A stretch of 64,000 bases of DNA from Micromonosporaceae bacterium KJ-029. Lineage in GTDB: Bacteria; Actinomycetota; Actinomycetes; Mycobacteriales; Micromonosporaceae. Under the pieces are notes generated by a model that was not told the origin of the DNA, did no database searches, and saw nothing but the letters and a program-made list of their open reading frames with translations. Positions 42,288 through 50,298 of this stretch are shown piece after piece; position 1 is the first letter of the stretch, and each line of letters opens with the position of its first letter. The translations under genes and the position numbers were made by a program. The DNA is taken from NCBI GenBank assembly GCA_005402585.1, contig BIFP01000051.1, forward strand, positions 62,001 to 126,000, written 5' to 3'.

Positions 42288-43420
42288 TTCGCGGCTCCTT
42301 CCGATACGCGCCGGCGCCGCCGGCCCCAGCGGGGTCGGTCGGGGTCCCGGTCGGCCATCACCCGGCGCTGCACCAGGGTGAGCACGATGATGATCAGGAA
42401 CAGGACGAACGAGATCGCCGCGCCGGATCCGTAGTCGAAGTCCCGGAACGCGGTGCGGTACGACAGGTACGCCGGAGTGACGGTGGTCTTGGCCGGGTCG
42501 CCCTGGCTCATCACGTACACCTGGTCGAAGACCTGCCAGGAGCCGATCAGGCCGAGGGTGAGCACCAGGAACGTGGTCGGCTTGATCATCGGCAGGGTGA
42601 CGTGACGGAATCGCTGCCAGCGGCTCGCGCCGTCCAGCGTGCTCGCCTCCTCCAGGGTGACCGGCACGTTCTGCAGGGCGGCGAGGAACATCAGCATGAA
42701 CGTGCCGGAGGTGGTCCAGACCACCAGCGAGATGATGGACATCATCGCGACGCTGGGACCGGACAACCACTCCCACCAGGTCAGCCCGAGCGGTCCGCCC
42801 TGGGTCAGCGCGGCGGGCGGGCTGTCCACGCCAACCACCCCGAGCAGCAGGTGCAACACGCCCCTGGAGTCGGCGAACCACTGCGGCCCGCTGATGCCGA
42901 ACATCCGCAGCAGGCCGTTGACCGCGCCGGAGTTGGCGAACAGGAACAGGAAGACCACGCTGATCGCCACCGAGCTGGTGACCGACGGGAAGTAGAAGGC
43001 GGTCCGGAAGAAGCTCTTGCCCTTGAGCAGCCGGTTGTTGACCACCAGGGCCAGCCCGAGGGCGAGCACCGTCTGTGTCGGCACGACGAGCGCCACGTAG
43101 TAGATGTTGTTGCGGATGGCGGTCATGAAGTCCCGGCGGTCCAGGCCGTCTTCGGTGAACAGCCGGGTGTAGTTGTCGGTGCCGACGAACGGCACCTGAC
43201 TGGTGAACGGACTGCCCTGCCCGTTCCAGTCGGTCAGGCTGACCCAGAGCGCCATCAGGATCGGCAGCAGCAGGAACAGCCCGAGGATGACGATCACCGG
43301 CGCGACGAACAGCCAGCCGGCGATGTTCTCGTTGGCGCGTACGCCGCGACCGCCCCGCCTGCGGCCGTCGCCCGGCCCGCCGGTCGCGGTCGCTGCTCCC
43401 GCCAGCACGTTCGTCGCCAT
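42284..43420 (-). CDS. CUT1 carbohydrate ABC permease (MalF type)
   Basis: A 378-residue permease, long for the family because of a large loop between spans (about residues 175-225, including WFADSRGVLHLLLG). First span WLFVAPVIVILGLFLLLPIL; EAA loop LEEASTLDGASRWQRFRHVT; C-terminal basic tail. The GGAGGGGAG purine run precedes ATG 43420. It is separated from the binding-protein gene by the second GGGGCCCC repeat, which may reduce permease expression relative to the binding protein. Confidence 0.9.
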   Translation of the reverse strand: MATNVLAGAATATGGPGDGRRRGGRGVRANENIAGWLFVAPVIVILGLFLLLPILMALWVSLTDWNGQGSPFTSQVPFVGTDNYTRLFTEDGLDRRDFMTAIRNNIYYVALVVPTQTVLALGLALVVNNRLLKGKSFFRTAFYFPSVTSSVAISVVFLFLFANSGAVNGLLRMFGISGPQWFADSRGVLHLLLGVVGVDSPPAALTQGGPLGLTWWEWLSGPSVAMMSIISLVVWTTSGTFMLMFLAALQNVPVTLEEASTLDGASRWQRFRHVTLPMIKPTTFLVLTLGLIGSWQVFDQVYVMSQGDPAKTTVTPAYLSYRTAFRDFDYGSGAAISFVLFLIIIVLTLVQRRVMADRDPDRPRWGRRRRRVSEGAAK

Positions 43421-43445
43421 CTCCCCTCCCTCCGGTCGGGTGAAA

Positions 43446-43493
43446 GCAGGGGCCCCTTCTTAACGCCTGCGGTATAGGAAGGGGCCCCTGCAA
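43446..43493. repeat. GGGGCCCC palindromic intergenic repeat, copy 2
   Basis: It shares a 27-nt core (43448-43474) with copy 1 at 15017-15043. GCAGGGGCCCCTTC and GGAAGGGGCCCCTGC form the two ends and can pair, giving a long stem. It fills almost all of the 77-nt gap between the binding-protein stop and the permease start. Confidence 0.75.
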
Positions 43494-43497
43494 TCAC

Positions 43498-44748
43498 TCA
43501 GCTACCGCCGAGCGCGGCCTTCGCGTTCTTGTCGTAGTTGGCCAGGATGCTCTTCGGGTCGCCGTTGGCCAGACCCTGCAGACCGGCCTCCAGGTCCTGC
43601 AGGACGCTGTCCATCTTCGGGGCGTTCACCGGGCCGTGGGCGTACGCGGCGCCGTCGATGAACGGCTTGTCGGCGGGGAACTCGGCGGTGTACTGGTCGC
43701 GTACCGACTCCCGGGACGGCATCACGCCAAACGCCTTGGCGAAGGCCATCTGCTGCTCGCCGCTGGTCATCGCCTCGACGAACTTGATCGCCTGCTCCTT
43801 GTACTTGCTCTTGGCCGCGATGCCCCAGCACTGCGTGAAGGAGAGGGTACCCTTCCCCTTCGGGCCGGCCGGCAGCTCGACGACCTGGTACTTCACCTTC
43901 GGGAAGTCGTTCTGCAGGGCACCCTTGATCCAGTTGCCCTCGATGGTCATCACCACCGAGCCCTTGCCGAACGCCTCACCGGACCAGCCCGCGTCGAGCT
44001 GCTTCGGGAACTGGGCGAGTCCGTCGGTGATCAGCCCCTTGACGTAGGTCAGCGCCTCGACGTTCTCCGGGGTGTCGCCGGTGGCGGTCTTGCCGTCGTC
44101 GCTGAGCAGCCAGCCGCCGTTCTGCACGAAGAAGGCGCCGATGCGGTCCCGGGTGTCGCCGAGCGCCAGCGGCACCATGCCCTTGGCCTTGATTTTCTTC
44201 GCGGTGGCGGTGAGCTGGTCCCAGGTGGTCGGCACGTCGGCGTCGGTCAGGCCGGCCTTCGCCCACAGCTCGGTGTTGATCTGGAGGGCGAGGGTGGAGA
44301 AGTCCTTGGGCGCGCAGTACAGCTTGCCGTCGTAGGTGAAGGTGTTACGCAGGCTCTCGTGGAAGTCCCCGACGTTGCTGATCTTGTCGCCGTACGGCTC
44401 GAGGGCGCCGACGCTGGCGTAGTCGGCGAACCGGCTGGCGTCGACGTAGAACACGTCCGGCGGGTTGCCGCCGGCCAGTCCCTGGCCCAGCTGCTGCGTC
44501 AGGTCCTGCGCGGGGGTGACGGTGGCCTGGTTGCCGGAGGCGCTGGCCCAGGCCGCCGCCGCGTCCTGCACGGCCTTGGTCTCGGCGTCGCCGGAGGAGC
44601 CGATCATGATCTGCAGACTGGCCGGCCCGGTGGACTGGGTGGTCTCGCCGGCGGGGTCGTCGAAGCCGCTGCCGCAGGCGGTCGAGCCGAAGAGCGCGGC
44701 GGCGGTGAGGCCGGCCACGGCGACTCGGGTGAGAACGCGGGGTGTCAT
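43498..44748 (-). CDS. CUT1 carbohydrate-binding lipoprotein
   Basis: A 416-residue SBP_bac_1 protein. The lipobox is GSTAC (Cys25). Family motifs are seen: NPPDVFYVDASRFADYASVG, YCAPKDFSTLALQINTELWA, GSVVMTIEGNWIKGAL and a C-terminal helical lobe. GGAG precedes ATG 44748. It lies between the LacI gene and the permeases. The sugar is not evident; the divergent debranching-type enzyme suggests an alpha-glucan or malto-oligosaccharide-like ligand. Confidence 0.9.
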   Translation of the reverse strand: MTPRVLTRVAVAGLTAAALFGSTACGSGFDDPAGETTQSTGPASLQIMIGSSGDAETKAVQDAAAAWASASGNQATVTPAQDLTQQLGQGLAGGNPPDVFYVDASRFADYASVGALEPYGDKISNVGDFHESLRNTFTYDGKLYCAPKDFSTLALQINTELWAKAGLTDADVPTTWDQLTATAKKIKAKGMVPLALGDTRDRIGAFFVQNGGWLLSDDGKTATGDTPENVEALTYVKGLITDGLAQFPKQLDAGWSGEAFGKGSVVMTIEGNWIKGALQNDFPKVKYQVVELPAGPKGKGTLSFTQCWGIAAKSKYKEQAIKFVEAMTSGEQQMAFAKAFGVMPSRESVRDQYTAEFPADKPFIDGAAYAHGPVNAPKMDSVLQDLEAGLQGLANGDPKSILANYDKNAKAALGGS

Positions 44749-44779
44749 CGTACTTTCTCCTGAGGTGAGGGACGGGGAG

Positions 44780-45772
44780 TCAGGCGAGGTGCCGCAGGAC
44801 CAGTTCGGGTCGTAGCAGCACCTGCCGCGGGTCGCGGTGCGGCCCGTCGAGGAGGTCGGTGAGCAGGTCGACGCAGCGGGCGGCGGCGTCGCCGAGGGGT
44901 TGGCTGACGCTGCTCAGGCCGATTGCCGCGGCGACCGGGGTGTCGTCGAAGCCGATCACCGGCAGGGTGGTGCCGGCCGTGCGCAGGGCCTGGAGAGCGC
45001 CGAGGGCGAGCGAGTCGCTGGCACAGACGAGGGCGGTGGGTGGGGTGGGTCGAGCGAGCAGTTCGCGCGTCGCACGGGCGCCCTCGGCGATGCCGTCCTC
45101 GGTCTCGGCGTCGAGCCCGTCGGGGTCGACGCCGGCGCCGAGCAGGGCACGATGCCAGCCCGCCCGCCGGTCGTCGCCGACGCCCGAACCGGCCGGCCAG
45201 CCGATGAAGCCGATCCGGAGATGGCCGGCGGCGACGAGGTGGGCGGTCGCCTCCCGGGTGCCGGCGGCGCCGTCGACGTCGACCCAGCTGTGCGCCTCTG
45301 GGTGGTCCCACGGCCGGCCGAAGGTGACGAACGGGATCTCGCGTTCGGCCAACCAGGCGGTGCGCGGGTCACCGTGGTCGGTGCCGGTGATCACGAACCC
45401 GTCCAGGTCGTACGCGCTGAGCAGGTCGCCGTACGTGGCGATCTCGCGATCGTCGTCGGCGGCGGTGTAGAGCATCACCCGGTAGCCGGATGCCTCGGCG
45501 GTCTCGGTGAGCCCGTGCAGGAAACGGTCGAGTACCGAGCCGTTGATGCCGTCCCGGGTCGGCTCGATACGCACCGCGATCAGCCGGGAACGGCCGGTAC
45601 GCATCTGGCGGGCGGCCTGGTTCGCCCGGTAACCGAGTGTGACGATCGCCTCCTGCACCCGTTGCCGGGTCTCCGGCCGCACGATGTGTGGCGCGTTGAT
45701 GACGTTGGACACGGTCTGCCGGCTGACCCGGGCGTGCCGGGCCACCGTGGCAATGGTCACCTTTTCCGCCAC
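44780..45772 (-). CDS. LacI-family repressor of the oligosaccharide operon
   Basis: A 330-residue LacI protein: helix-turn-helix TIATVARHARVSRQTVSNVI with the hinge QAARQMRTGRSRLIA, followed by a two-lobe sugar-binding domain (VITGTDHGDPR, SWVDVDGAAGTREATAHLVA, ALVCASDSLALGALQAL, VIGFDDTPVAAAIGLSSVSQ). It is the first gene of the leftward importer operon and divergent from the debranching enzyme. The inverted operator pair 19 nt upstream is the obvious binding site, giving autoregulation and joint control. Confidence 0.92.
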   Translation of the reverse strand: MAEKVTIATVARHARVSRQTVSNVINAPHIVRPETRQRVQEAIVTLGYRANQAARQMRTGRSRLIAVRIEPTRDGINGSVLDRFLHGLTETAEASGYRVMLYTAADDDREIATYGDLLSAYDLDGFVITGTDHGDPRTAWLAEREIPFVTFGRPWDHPEAHSWVDVDGAAGTREATAHLVAAGHLRIGFIGWPAGSGVGDDRRAGWHRALLGAGVDPDGLDAETEDGIAEGARATRELLARPTPPTALVCASDSLALGALQALRTAGTTLPVIGFDDTPVAAAIGLSSVSQPLGDAAARCVDLLTDLLDGPHRDPRQVLLRPELVLRHLA

Positions 45773-45790
45773 ATCACGCCTTTCGAGGGG

Positions 45791-45834
45791 CTTGAACGAT
45801 CCAATTTGGATGGGGCAGGATTGGATCGTTCAAG
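45791..45834. promoter_or_regulatory. Inverted operator pair for the LacI protein
   Basis: CTTGAACGATCCAAT (45791-45805) and its exact complement (45820-45834), 14 nt apart. Each arm contains TTGAACGATCCAA, itself a quasi-palindrome with a central CG step like many LacI-family operators, so two dimers, or one tetramer, could bind here between the divergent genes. Confidence 0.7.
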
Positions 45835-45913
45835 TTGCTGGAGTGTTTCGGACTCTGCACCCTCTCGGAACCGCCTGTCAAGACGCCGTTCCATAACGAA
45901 CCTGGAGCCGTAC

Positions 45914-48028
45914 GTGACCGCACGCCACCTGCAACCCCTGCTGCACGATCTGGTGGGGGTAGTCCTCGCTCCCACCAGTGCACTCGGGGATCCCGCCGGG
46001 CAGATTCGGCCGCTCGGTGTCCAGGGCGTCTTCCACGCCGACAGCCGCGTCCTGTCCCGCGCCGAGTTGCGCGTCGACGACCACGAGCCCGAATCGATCG
46101 GCCACGCGCCCGTGACCGCCCACGCCACCCGCTTCGTCGGGCTGGCCCGTTGGCTCGGCGACCCCGGCGCCGACCCGACCGTCCGTATCGAGCGGACCCG
46201 CCGACTCGACCCGCACGGCCTCACCGAGGAGATCCGCATCGTCTCCACTGCCGCCGTGCCGGTGCAGGCCACGGTCACCCTCGACCTCGGCTCCGACCTC
46301 GCCCCGATCGAGCGGGTGAAGAGCGGCTTCACCAGCCCGCCGCTGCCGGCGCAGGTATCGGCGCCGGGGCAGCTCAGCTGGGCCACCGGCGGCACCACGG
46401 TCACCGTCACCGCCGCCGACGCGGAACTCGATCTCGCCGGCGACCGTGCCACCGCACCCCGCCTGACCTGGCCGGTCAGCCTCGAACCCCGGGCCAGCCT
46501 GACCCTGAACTGGCGGCTCACCGTCTCCGACCCCCGCGCTGTCGTCGCGTACCCGCCGGCCGAGCCGACCTGGTCCCAGCCGCAGGTGCACGCCGACGAC
46601 CGGCGGCTCGGCCGGCTGCTGCAACGCTCCCTCGACGACCTGCACGCGCTGCGTCTGGCCGACCCGGAGGCACCCGGCGACGTCTTCCTCGCCGCCGGCG
46701 TGCCCTGGTTCCTCACCCTCTTCGGCCGCGACAGCCTCTGGGCCGCCCGGATGATGCTGCCGCTCGGTACCGAGCTGGCCGCCGGCACCCTGCGGGTGCT
46801 GGCCCGGCGTCAGGGCCGGCGTACCGACCCGGCCACCGGGGAGCAGCCCGGCAAGATCCTGCACGAGCTGCGCCGCGGCGAGGTCAGCCTGCCCGATGTG
46901 GGTCTACGGCTGCCGCCGGCCTACTACGGCACCGTGGACGCCACCCTGCTCTGGGTCAACCTGCTGCACGACGCTTGGCGCTGGGGGCTGCCCGCCGATC
47001 GGATCGAGCCCCTGCTCCCGCACCTCGACGCCGCGCTCGGCTGGCTCCGCGACCATGCCGACGCCGACGGCGACGGCCTGCTCGAATACATCGACACCAC
47101 CGGACACGGGCTGTCCAACCAGGGTTGGAAGGACTCCGGCGACGCCATCCGGTTCCGCGACGGGAGCCTGGCCAACGCGCCGATCGCTCTCGCCGAGGTG
47201 CAGGGCTACGCCCACGAGGCCGCCGTCAACGGGGCTGCTCTGCTCGACGCGTTCGACCGGCCGGGCGCCGACCGGTGGCGCGAGTGGGCCGCCCAGCTCG
47301 CCGCCCGGTTCCGGGCCGCCTACTGGGTCGACGGACCGCACGGCCCCCAGCCGGCCCTCGCGCTGGACCGCGACAAGCGCCCGGTCAACTCGCTGACCAG
47401 CAACATCGGTCACCTGCTCGGCACCGGCCTGCTGGACGGCGACGAGCAGGCGCAGGTCGCCCGGCTGCTCGGCACCGACGCCCTGGCCGGGGCGTTCGGG
47501 CTGCGTACGATGTCGACCCACGACGCCGGCTTCAGCCCGCTGTCGTACCACTGCGGCTCGGTCTGGACCCACGACACCGCGATCGTGCTCGCCGGCCTGG
47601 CCCGTGCCGGGTTCCACGAGCCGGCCCTGCGCCTGGCCGACGGGCTGCTCGCCGCCGCCGAGGCGTTCGACTACCAGCTGCCGGAGCTGCACAGCGGCGA
47701 CGACCGGTCCGTGCTCGGCCGTCCGGTGCCGTACCCGGCCGCCTGCCGTCCCCAGGCCTGGTCGGCCGCCGCTGCGGTGTCGCTGCTGCACGTCGCCGCC
47801 GGCGTCTACCCCGACGTACCCGCCGGCACCGTCCGCGTGGCCCCGCTGGCCGGCCCGCGCCTCGGCGGGCTGTCGGTGACCGGCCTGCGGGTCGCCAACG
47901 GGGAACTCGGCGTCACCGTCGACACCTCCGGGCAGGCCACGGTCTCGGGCCTGCCGGCCGGGCTGACCGTGACCACGACCGCGATCCCCGCCCAGCGCAC
48001 CGCCCCGGCGGAGACCGGGGCCCGGTGA
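45914..48028 (+). CDS. Glycogen-debranching-type (amylo-alpha-1,6-glucosidase-like) enzyme
   Basis: A 704-residue protein without a signal peptide. An N-terminal beta domain (about 1-220; RPLGVQGVFHADSRVLSRAE) resembles the bacterial debranching N-terminal domain. An (alpha/alpha)6 domain follows, with PWFLTLFGRDSLWAARMMLP (about 260-280), YYGTVDATLLWVNLLHDAW and SNQGWKDSGDAIRF (about 400), the conserved acid-bearing motif of this group. GTG 45914 is set by GGAG 6 nt upstream. Divergent from the LacI gene under the same operator pair. It probably trims oligosaccharides brought in by the adjacent importer; the linkage cleaved is not proven. Confidence 0.85.
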   Translation: MTARHLQPLLHDLVGVVLAPTSALGDPAGQIRPLGVQGVFHADSRVLSRAELRVDDHEPESIGHAPVTAHATRFVGLARWLGDPGADPTVRIERTRRLDPHGLTEEIRIVSTAAVPVQATVTLDLGSDLAPIERVKSGFTSPPLPAQVSAPGQLSWATGGTTVTVTAADAELDLAGDRATAPRLTWPVSLEPRASLTLNWRLTVSDPRAVVAYPPAEPTWSQPQVHADDRRLGRLLQRSLDDLHALRLADPEAPGDVFLAAGVPWFLTLFGRDSLWAARMMLPLGTELAAGTLRVLARRQGRRTDPATGEQPGKILHELRRGEVSLPDVGLRLPPAYYGTVDATLLWVNLLHDAWRWGLPADRIEPLLPHLDAALGWLRDHADADGDGLLEYIDTTGHGLSNQGWKDSGDAIRFRDGSLANAPIALAEVQGYAHEAAVNGAALLDAFDRPGADRWREWAAQLAARFRAAYWVDGPHGPQPALALDRDKRPVNSLTSNIGHLLGTGLLDGDEQAQVARLLGTDALAGAFGLRTMSTHDAGFSPLSYHCGSVWTHDTAIVLAGLARAGFHEPALRLADGLLAAAEAFDYQLPELHSGDDRSVLGRPVPYPAACRPQAWSAAAAVSLLHVAAGVYPDVPAGTVRVAPLAGPRLGGLSVTGLRVANGELGVTVDTSGQATVSGLPAGLTVTTTAIPAQRTAPAETGAR

Positions 48029-48033
48029 CCGCC

Positions 48034-48080
48034 GGGCGGCCGGTGCCCAGCGCGAACCTGACGCTGGGCACCGGCCGCCC
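48034..48080. terminator. Hairpin terminator between convergent genes
   Basis: A 19-bp perfect stem (48034-48052 with 48062-48080; core GCGGCCGGTGCCCAGCG) with a 9-nt loop, directly after the debranching-enzyme stop and before the TetR stop at 48157. Confidence 0.8.
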
Positions 48081-48156
48081 CGACCGGCTCGGGCAGCACG
48101 GCGCTCGTCACGTTCGGCGGCCCGCCCGACGCGTGAACGTCGGAGGCCCCGACCGT

Positions 48157-48813
48157 TCAGGACGAGTCGACGGCGTGGCGTCGTTCGAGGCTGTCGAGGA
48201 TGAGGTCGAGGCCGAAACCGAACTCGTCGGCGTAGCTGTAGTCCCGGCCCACGACCTGGTTGGTGATCATCTCCACCAGGTGTGGGTACTCGTCGGTTGA
48301 CAGCGCGGGTTGGATCTGGTCGACGAACTCGTGGACCTCCTCGTCGGCGTCGAACGGCAGGTTGAGTTCGGTCAGCACGAAGCCGTACACGTAGGCGTCG
48401 ATCGCCGAGAACGCGTGTGCCGCCAGGGTGACCGAGAAGCCGTTGCCGCGCAGGCACCCGAGCACCGCGTCGTGGTGCCGGAGCAGGGCCGGCCCGGGGG
48501 AGCGGCGCGACTCGATGAGGCCCAGCGCCCAGGGATGCCGAGACAGGGCGCGCCGGCTCGACTCGGCGCGGTCGACCATCGCCGGCCGCCACGGCCGTTG
48601 CGGCTCGGGTAGCTCGATCTGCGTGAAGATCCAGTTCGCGAGGCCGTCGAGCAGCGCGTCCTTGCCGGCTAGGTGGTGGTAGAGCGACATCGCCTCGACG
48701 CCGAGTTCCTTGCCGACGTTGCGCATGCTCACCTGGGCGACCCCACCGCGGTCGGCGACCCGTACCGCCGCCTCGATGATGCGGCCGTGGTTGAGCGCTG
48801 GGCGACGGGCCAT
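48157..48813 (-). CDS. TetR-family repressor
   Basis: A 218-residue regulator. Helix-turn-helix at about 10-55 (RIIEAAVRVADRGGVAQVSM, then LGVEAMSLYHHLAGKDALLD), C-terminal ligand domain of the TetR_C_1 class (RHPWALGLIESRRSPGPALL, FSAIDAYVYGFVLTELNLPF). ATG 48813; GTG 48816 is adjacent. Divergent from the quinone oxidoreductase with two matching operators between them. Confidence 0.9.
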   Translation of the reverse strand: MARRPALNHGRIIEAAVRVADRGGVAQVSMRNVGKELGVEAMSLYHHLAGKDALLDGLANWIFTQIELPEPQRPWRPAMVDRAESSRRALSRHPWALGLIESRRSPGPALLRHHDAVLGCLRGNGFSVTLAAHAFSAIDAYVYGFVLTELNLPFDADEEVHEFVDQIQPALSTDEYPHLVEMITNQVVGRDYSYADEFGFGLDLILDSLERRHAVDSS

Positions 48814-48842
48814 CACGAAGCTTCTCCGTTACCGATTGCCGA

Positions 48843-48887
48843 CTTACGGCCGTAAGGCTAGCATCTGGCGAAACTTACAGGCGTAAG
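48843..48887. promoter_or_regulatory. Two TetR operators between divergent genes
   Basis: CTTACGGCCGTAAG (48843-48856, perfect palindrome) and CTTACAGGCGTAAG (48874-48887) share CTTAC-N4-GTAAG, 31 nt centre to centre. The second overlaps the ribosome-binding region (AAGGAGG) of the oxidoreductase gene. Confidence 0.8.
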
Positions 48888-48896
48888 GAGGGTGTC

Positions 48897-49844
48897 ATGC
48901 TGGCTGCAGTCATGGATCGATACGGGCCACCCGACGTGGTACGCGTCGCCGAGGTCGCCCGGCCGCGACCGCGCGCCGACGAGGTACTGGTACGGGTCAG
49001 GGCCGCGGCGGTGACCTCGGCCGACTCGCGTATCCGGGGTGCCCGGTTCCCGGCCGGGTTCGGCGTACCCGCGCGGCTGGCGTTCGGCATCGTCCGGCCC
49101 CGACGGCCAACCCTGGGCAGTTCCTTCGCCGGGGTGGTGGAGCACGTAGGCTCGCGGGTCGGCGACTTCGCCGCCGGTGACGAGGTGTGCGGCATGACCG
49201 GCGTGAAACTCGGCGCGCACGCCGAGTACGTCGCGGTGCGGGCGGACCGGCTCGCCCGCAAGCCAGCCGAGGTCACCCACGAGGAGGCCGCCGGGCTGCT
49301 GTTCGGTGGCACGACGGCGCTGTTCTTCCTGCGCGACAAGGCGGGCGTCGGTCCCGGTACCTCAGTGCTCGTCAACGGTGCGTCCGGTGCGGTCGGCACC
49401 AACGCCGTCCAACTCGCCCGGCACTTCGGCGCCACCGTCACCGCGGTGACAAGTGCGGCGAACACCGAACTGGTCACCAAACTGGGTGCCGACCGGGTCG
49501 TCGACTACGCCGACGACGGCCTCGGCGCCACCTCCGAACGATTCGACGCCGTGCTCGACGTTGTCGGCAACCTGTCGATCGCCTCCGGCCGGCGCCTGCT
49601 CAGCGCCAAAGGCGTACTGCTGCTCGCCGTCGCGAGCCTGGTGGACACGATCCGGGCGCGCGGCAACGTGGTGGCCGGTGCCTCGCCCGAACGTGTCGCC
49701 GACTTCGACCTCCTGCTCCGGCTCGCGGCCGACGGCGAGATCGTCGTCGTGCTCGACCAGATCCACGACCTCGAACACATCGTCGACGCCCACCGGCGCG
49801 TCGACACCGGCCACAAGGTCGGCAACATCGTGGTGCGCCCGTAG
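48897..49844 (+). CDS. NAD(P)-dependent alcohol dehydrogenase / quinone oxidoreductase (MDR family)
   Basis: A 315-residue medium-chain reductase without the zinc ligands of the alcohol dehydrogenases. GroES-like N-terminal part (RPRPRADEVLVRVRAAAVTS), then GLLFGGTTALFFLRDKAGVG, and the cofactor motif VNGASGAVGTNAVQLARHFG, as in zeta-crystallin-like quinone reductases. AAGGAGGG precedes ATG 48897. Probably repressed by the divergent TetR protein and induced by an electrophile or quinone; substrate unknown. Confidence 0.88.
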   Translation: MLAAVMDRYGPPDVVRVAEVARPRPRADEVLVRVRAAAVTSADSRIRGARFPAGFGVPARLAFGIVRPRRPTLGSSFAGVVEHVGSRVGDFAAGDEVCGMTGVKLGAHAEYVAVRADRLARKPAEVTHEEAAGLLFGGTTALFFLRDKAGVGPGTSVLVNGASGAVGTNAVQLARHFGATVTAVTSAANTELVTKLGADRVVDYADDGLGATSERFDAVLDVVGNLSIASGRRLLSAKGVLLLAVASLVDTIRARGNVVAGASPERVADFDLLLRLAADGEIVVVLDQIHDLEHIVDAHRRVDTGHKVGNIVVRP

Positions 49845-50298
49845 CCGCGCCGCTGTCGCGGCACGGATACTCCTGGCGCCGACGACCTGCGGGCCAACCG
49901 GCTCGCCGCGGCGGTCCGGGACTGCCTGGCGGGCTGAGGTCCTTACGCCCGCGCCGGCATTCGTCGGCCCCCGCTCGCCCCTACCGGCGCGGTTCTCCAG
50001 GCTCTGCGCCCGGCACCACGGCCCGGTTGAGCCGGTCGACGTCCAGACCGGACCGGCGATGTCTTGGTTACGCTGAGTCCACACCGGCCGGTGCCGCGGT
50101 CGCGCTTCCACGGCTCTGCCTCCACCGCCCTGACCTGCGGCAACTCCGCCGCTCGGAGGACTCACGGCTTCGTTACGAGACCGTGACCGCCGGATTTCGA
50201 GCGAGGTGTTGACCAACGCTATGTGAGCGCTAACACTTGGCGTCCAAGTGCGACCCACGCAGGCGTCTGACGGCGCGAGTTCCAGATTGGGGAAGCCA
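49845..50298. other. Intergenic region with possible gene remnant and chvE promoter
   Basis: A 454-nt gap. At 49878-49937 a short frame reads ADDLRANRLAAAVRDCLAG and stops, in the style of the C-terminus of a glycosyltransferase, but nothing coherent precedes it. The right end holds the promoter and operator of the chvE unit. The middle (49940-50200) shows nothing recognisable. Confidence 0.35.
50209..50236 (+). promoter_or_regulatory. chvE promoter with LacI-type operator
   Basis: TTGACC (50209-50214), 16-nt spacer, TAACAC (50231-50236). The operator TGTGAGCGCTAACA (50222-50235) covers the -10. The same arrangement stands before araB, so both promoters are probably repressed by one arabinose-responsive LacI-type protein. 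Confidence 0.7.

Noticed and set aside
44780..45772. The LacI gene as the arabinose repressor for the TGTGAGCGYTAACA sites
   Set aside because: Its own flanking operator (TTGAACGATCCAA) is unrelated to that motif, so it more likely controls the oligosaccharide genes.
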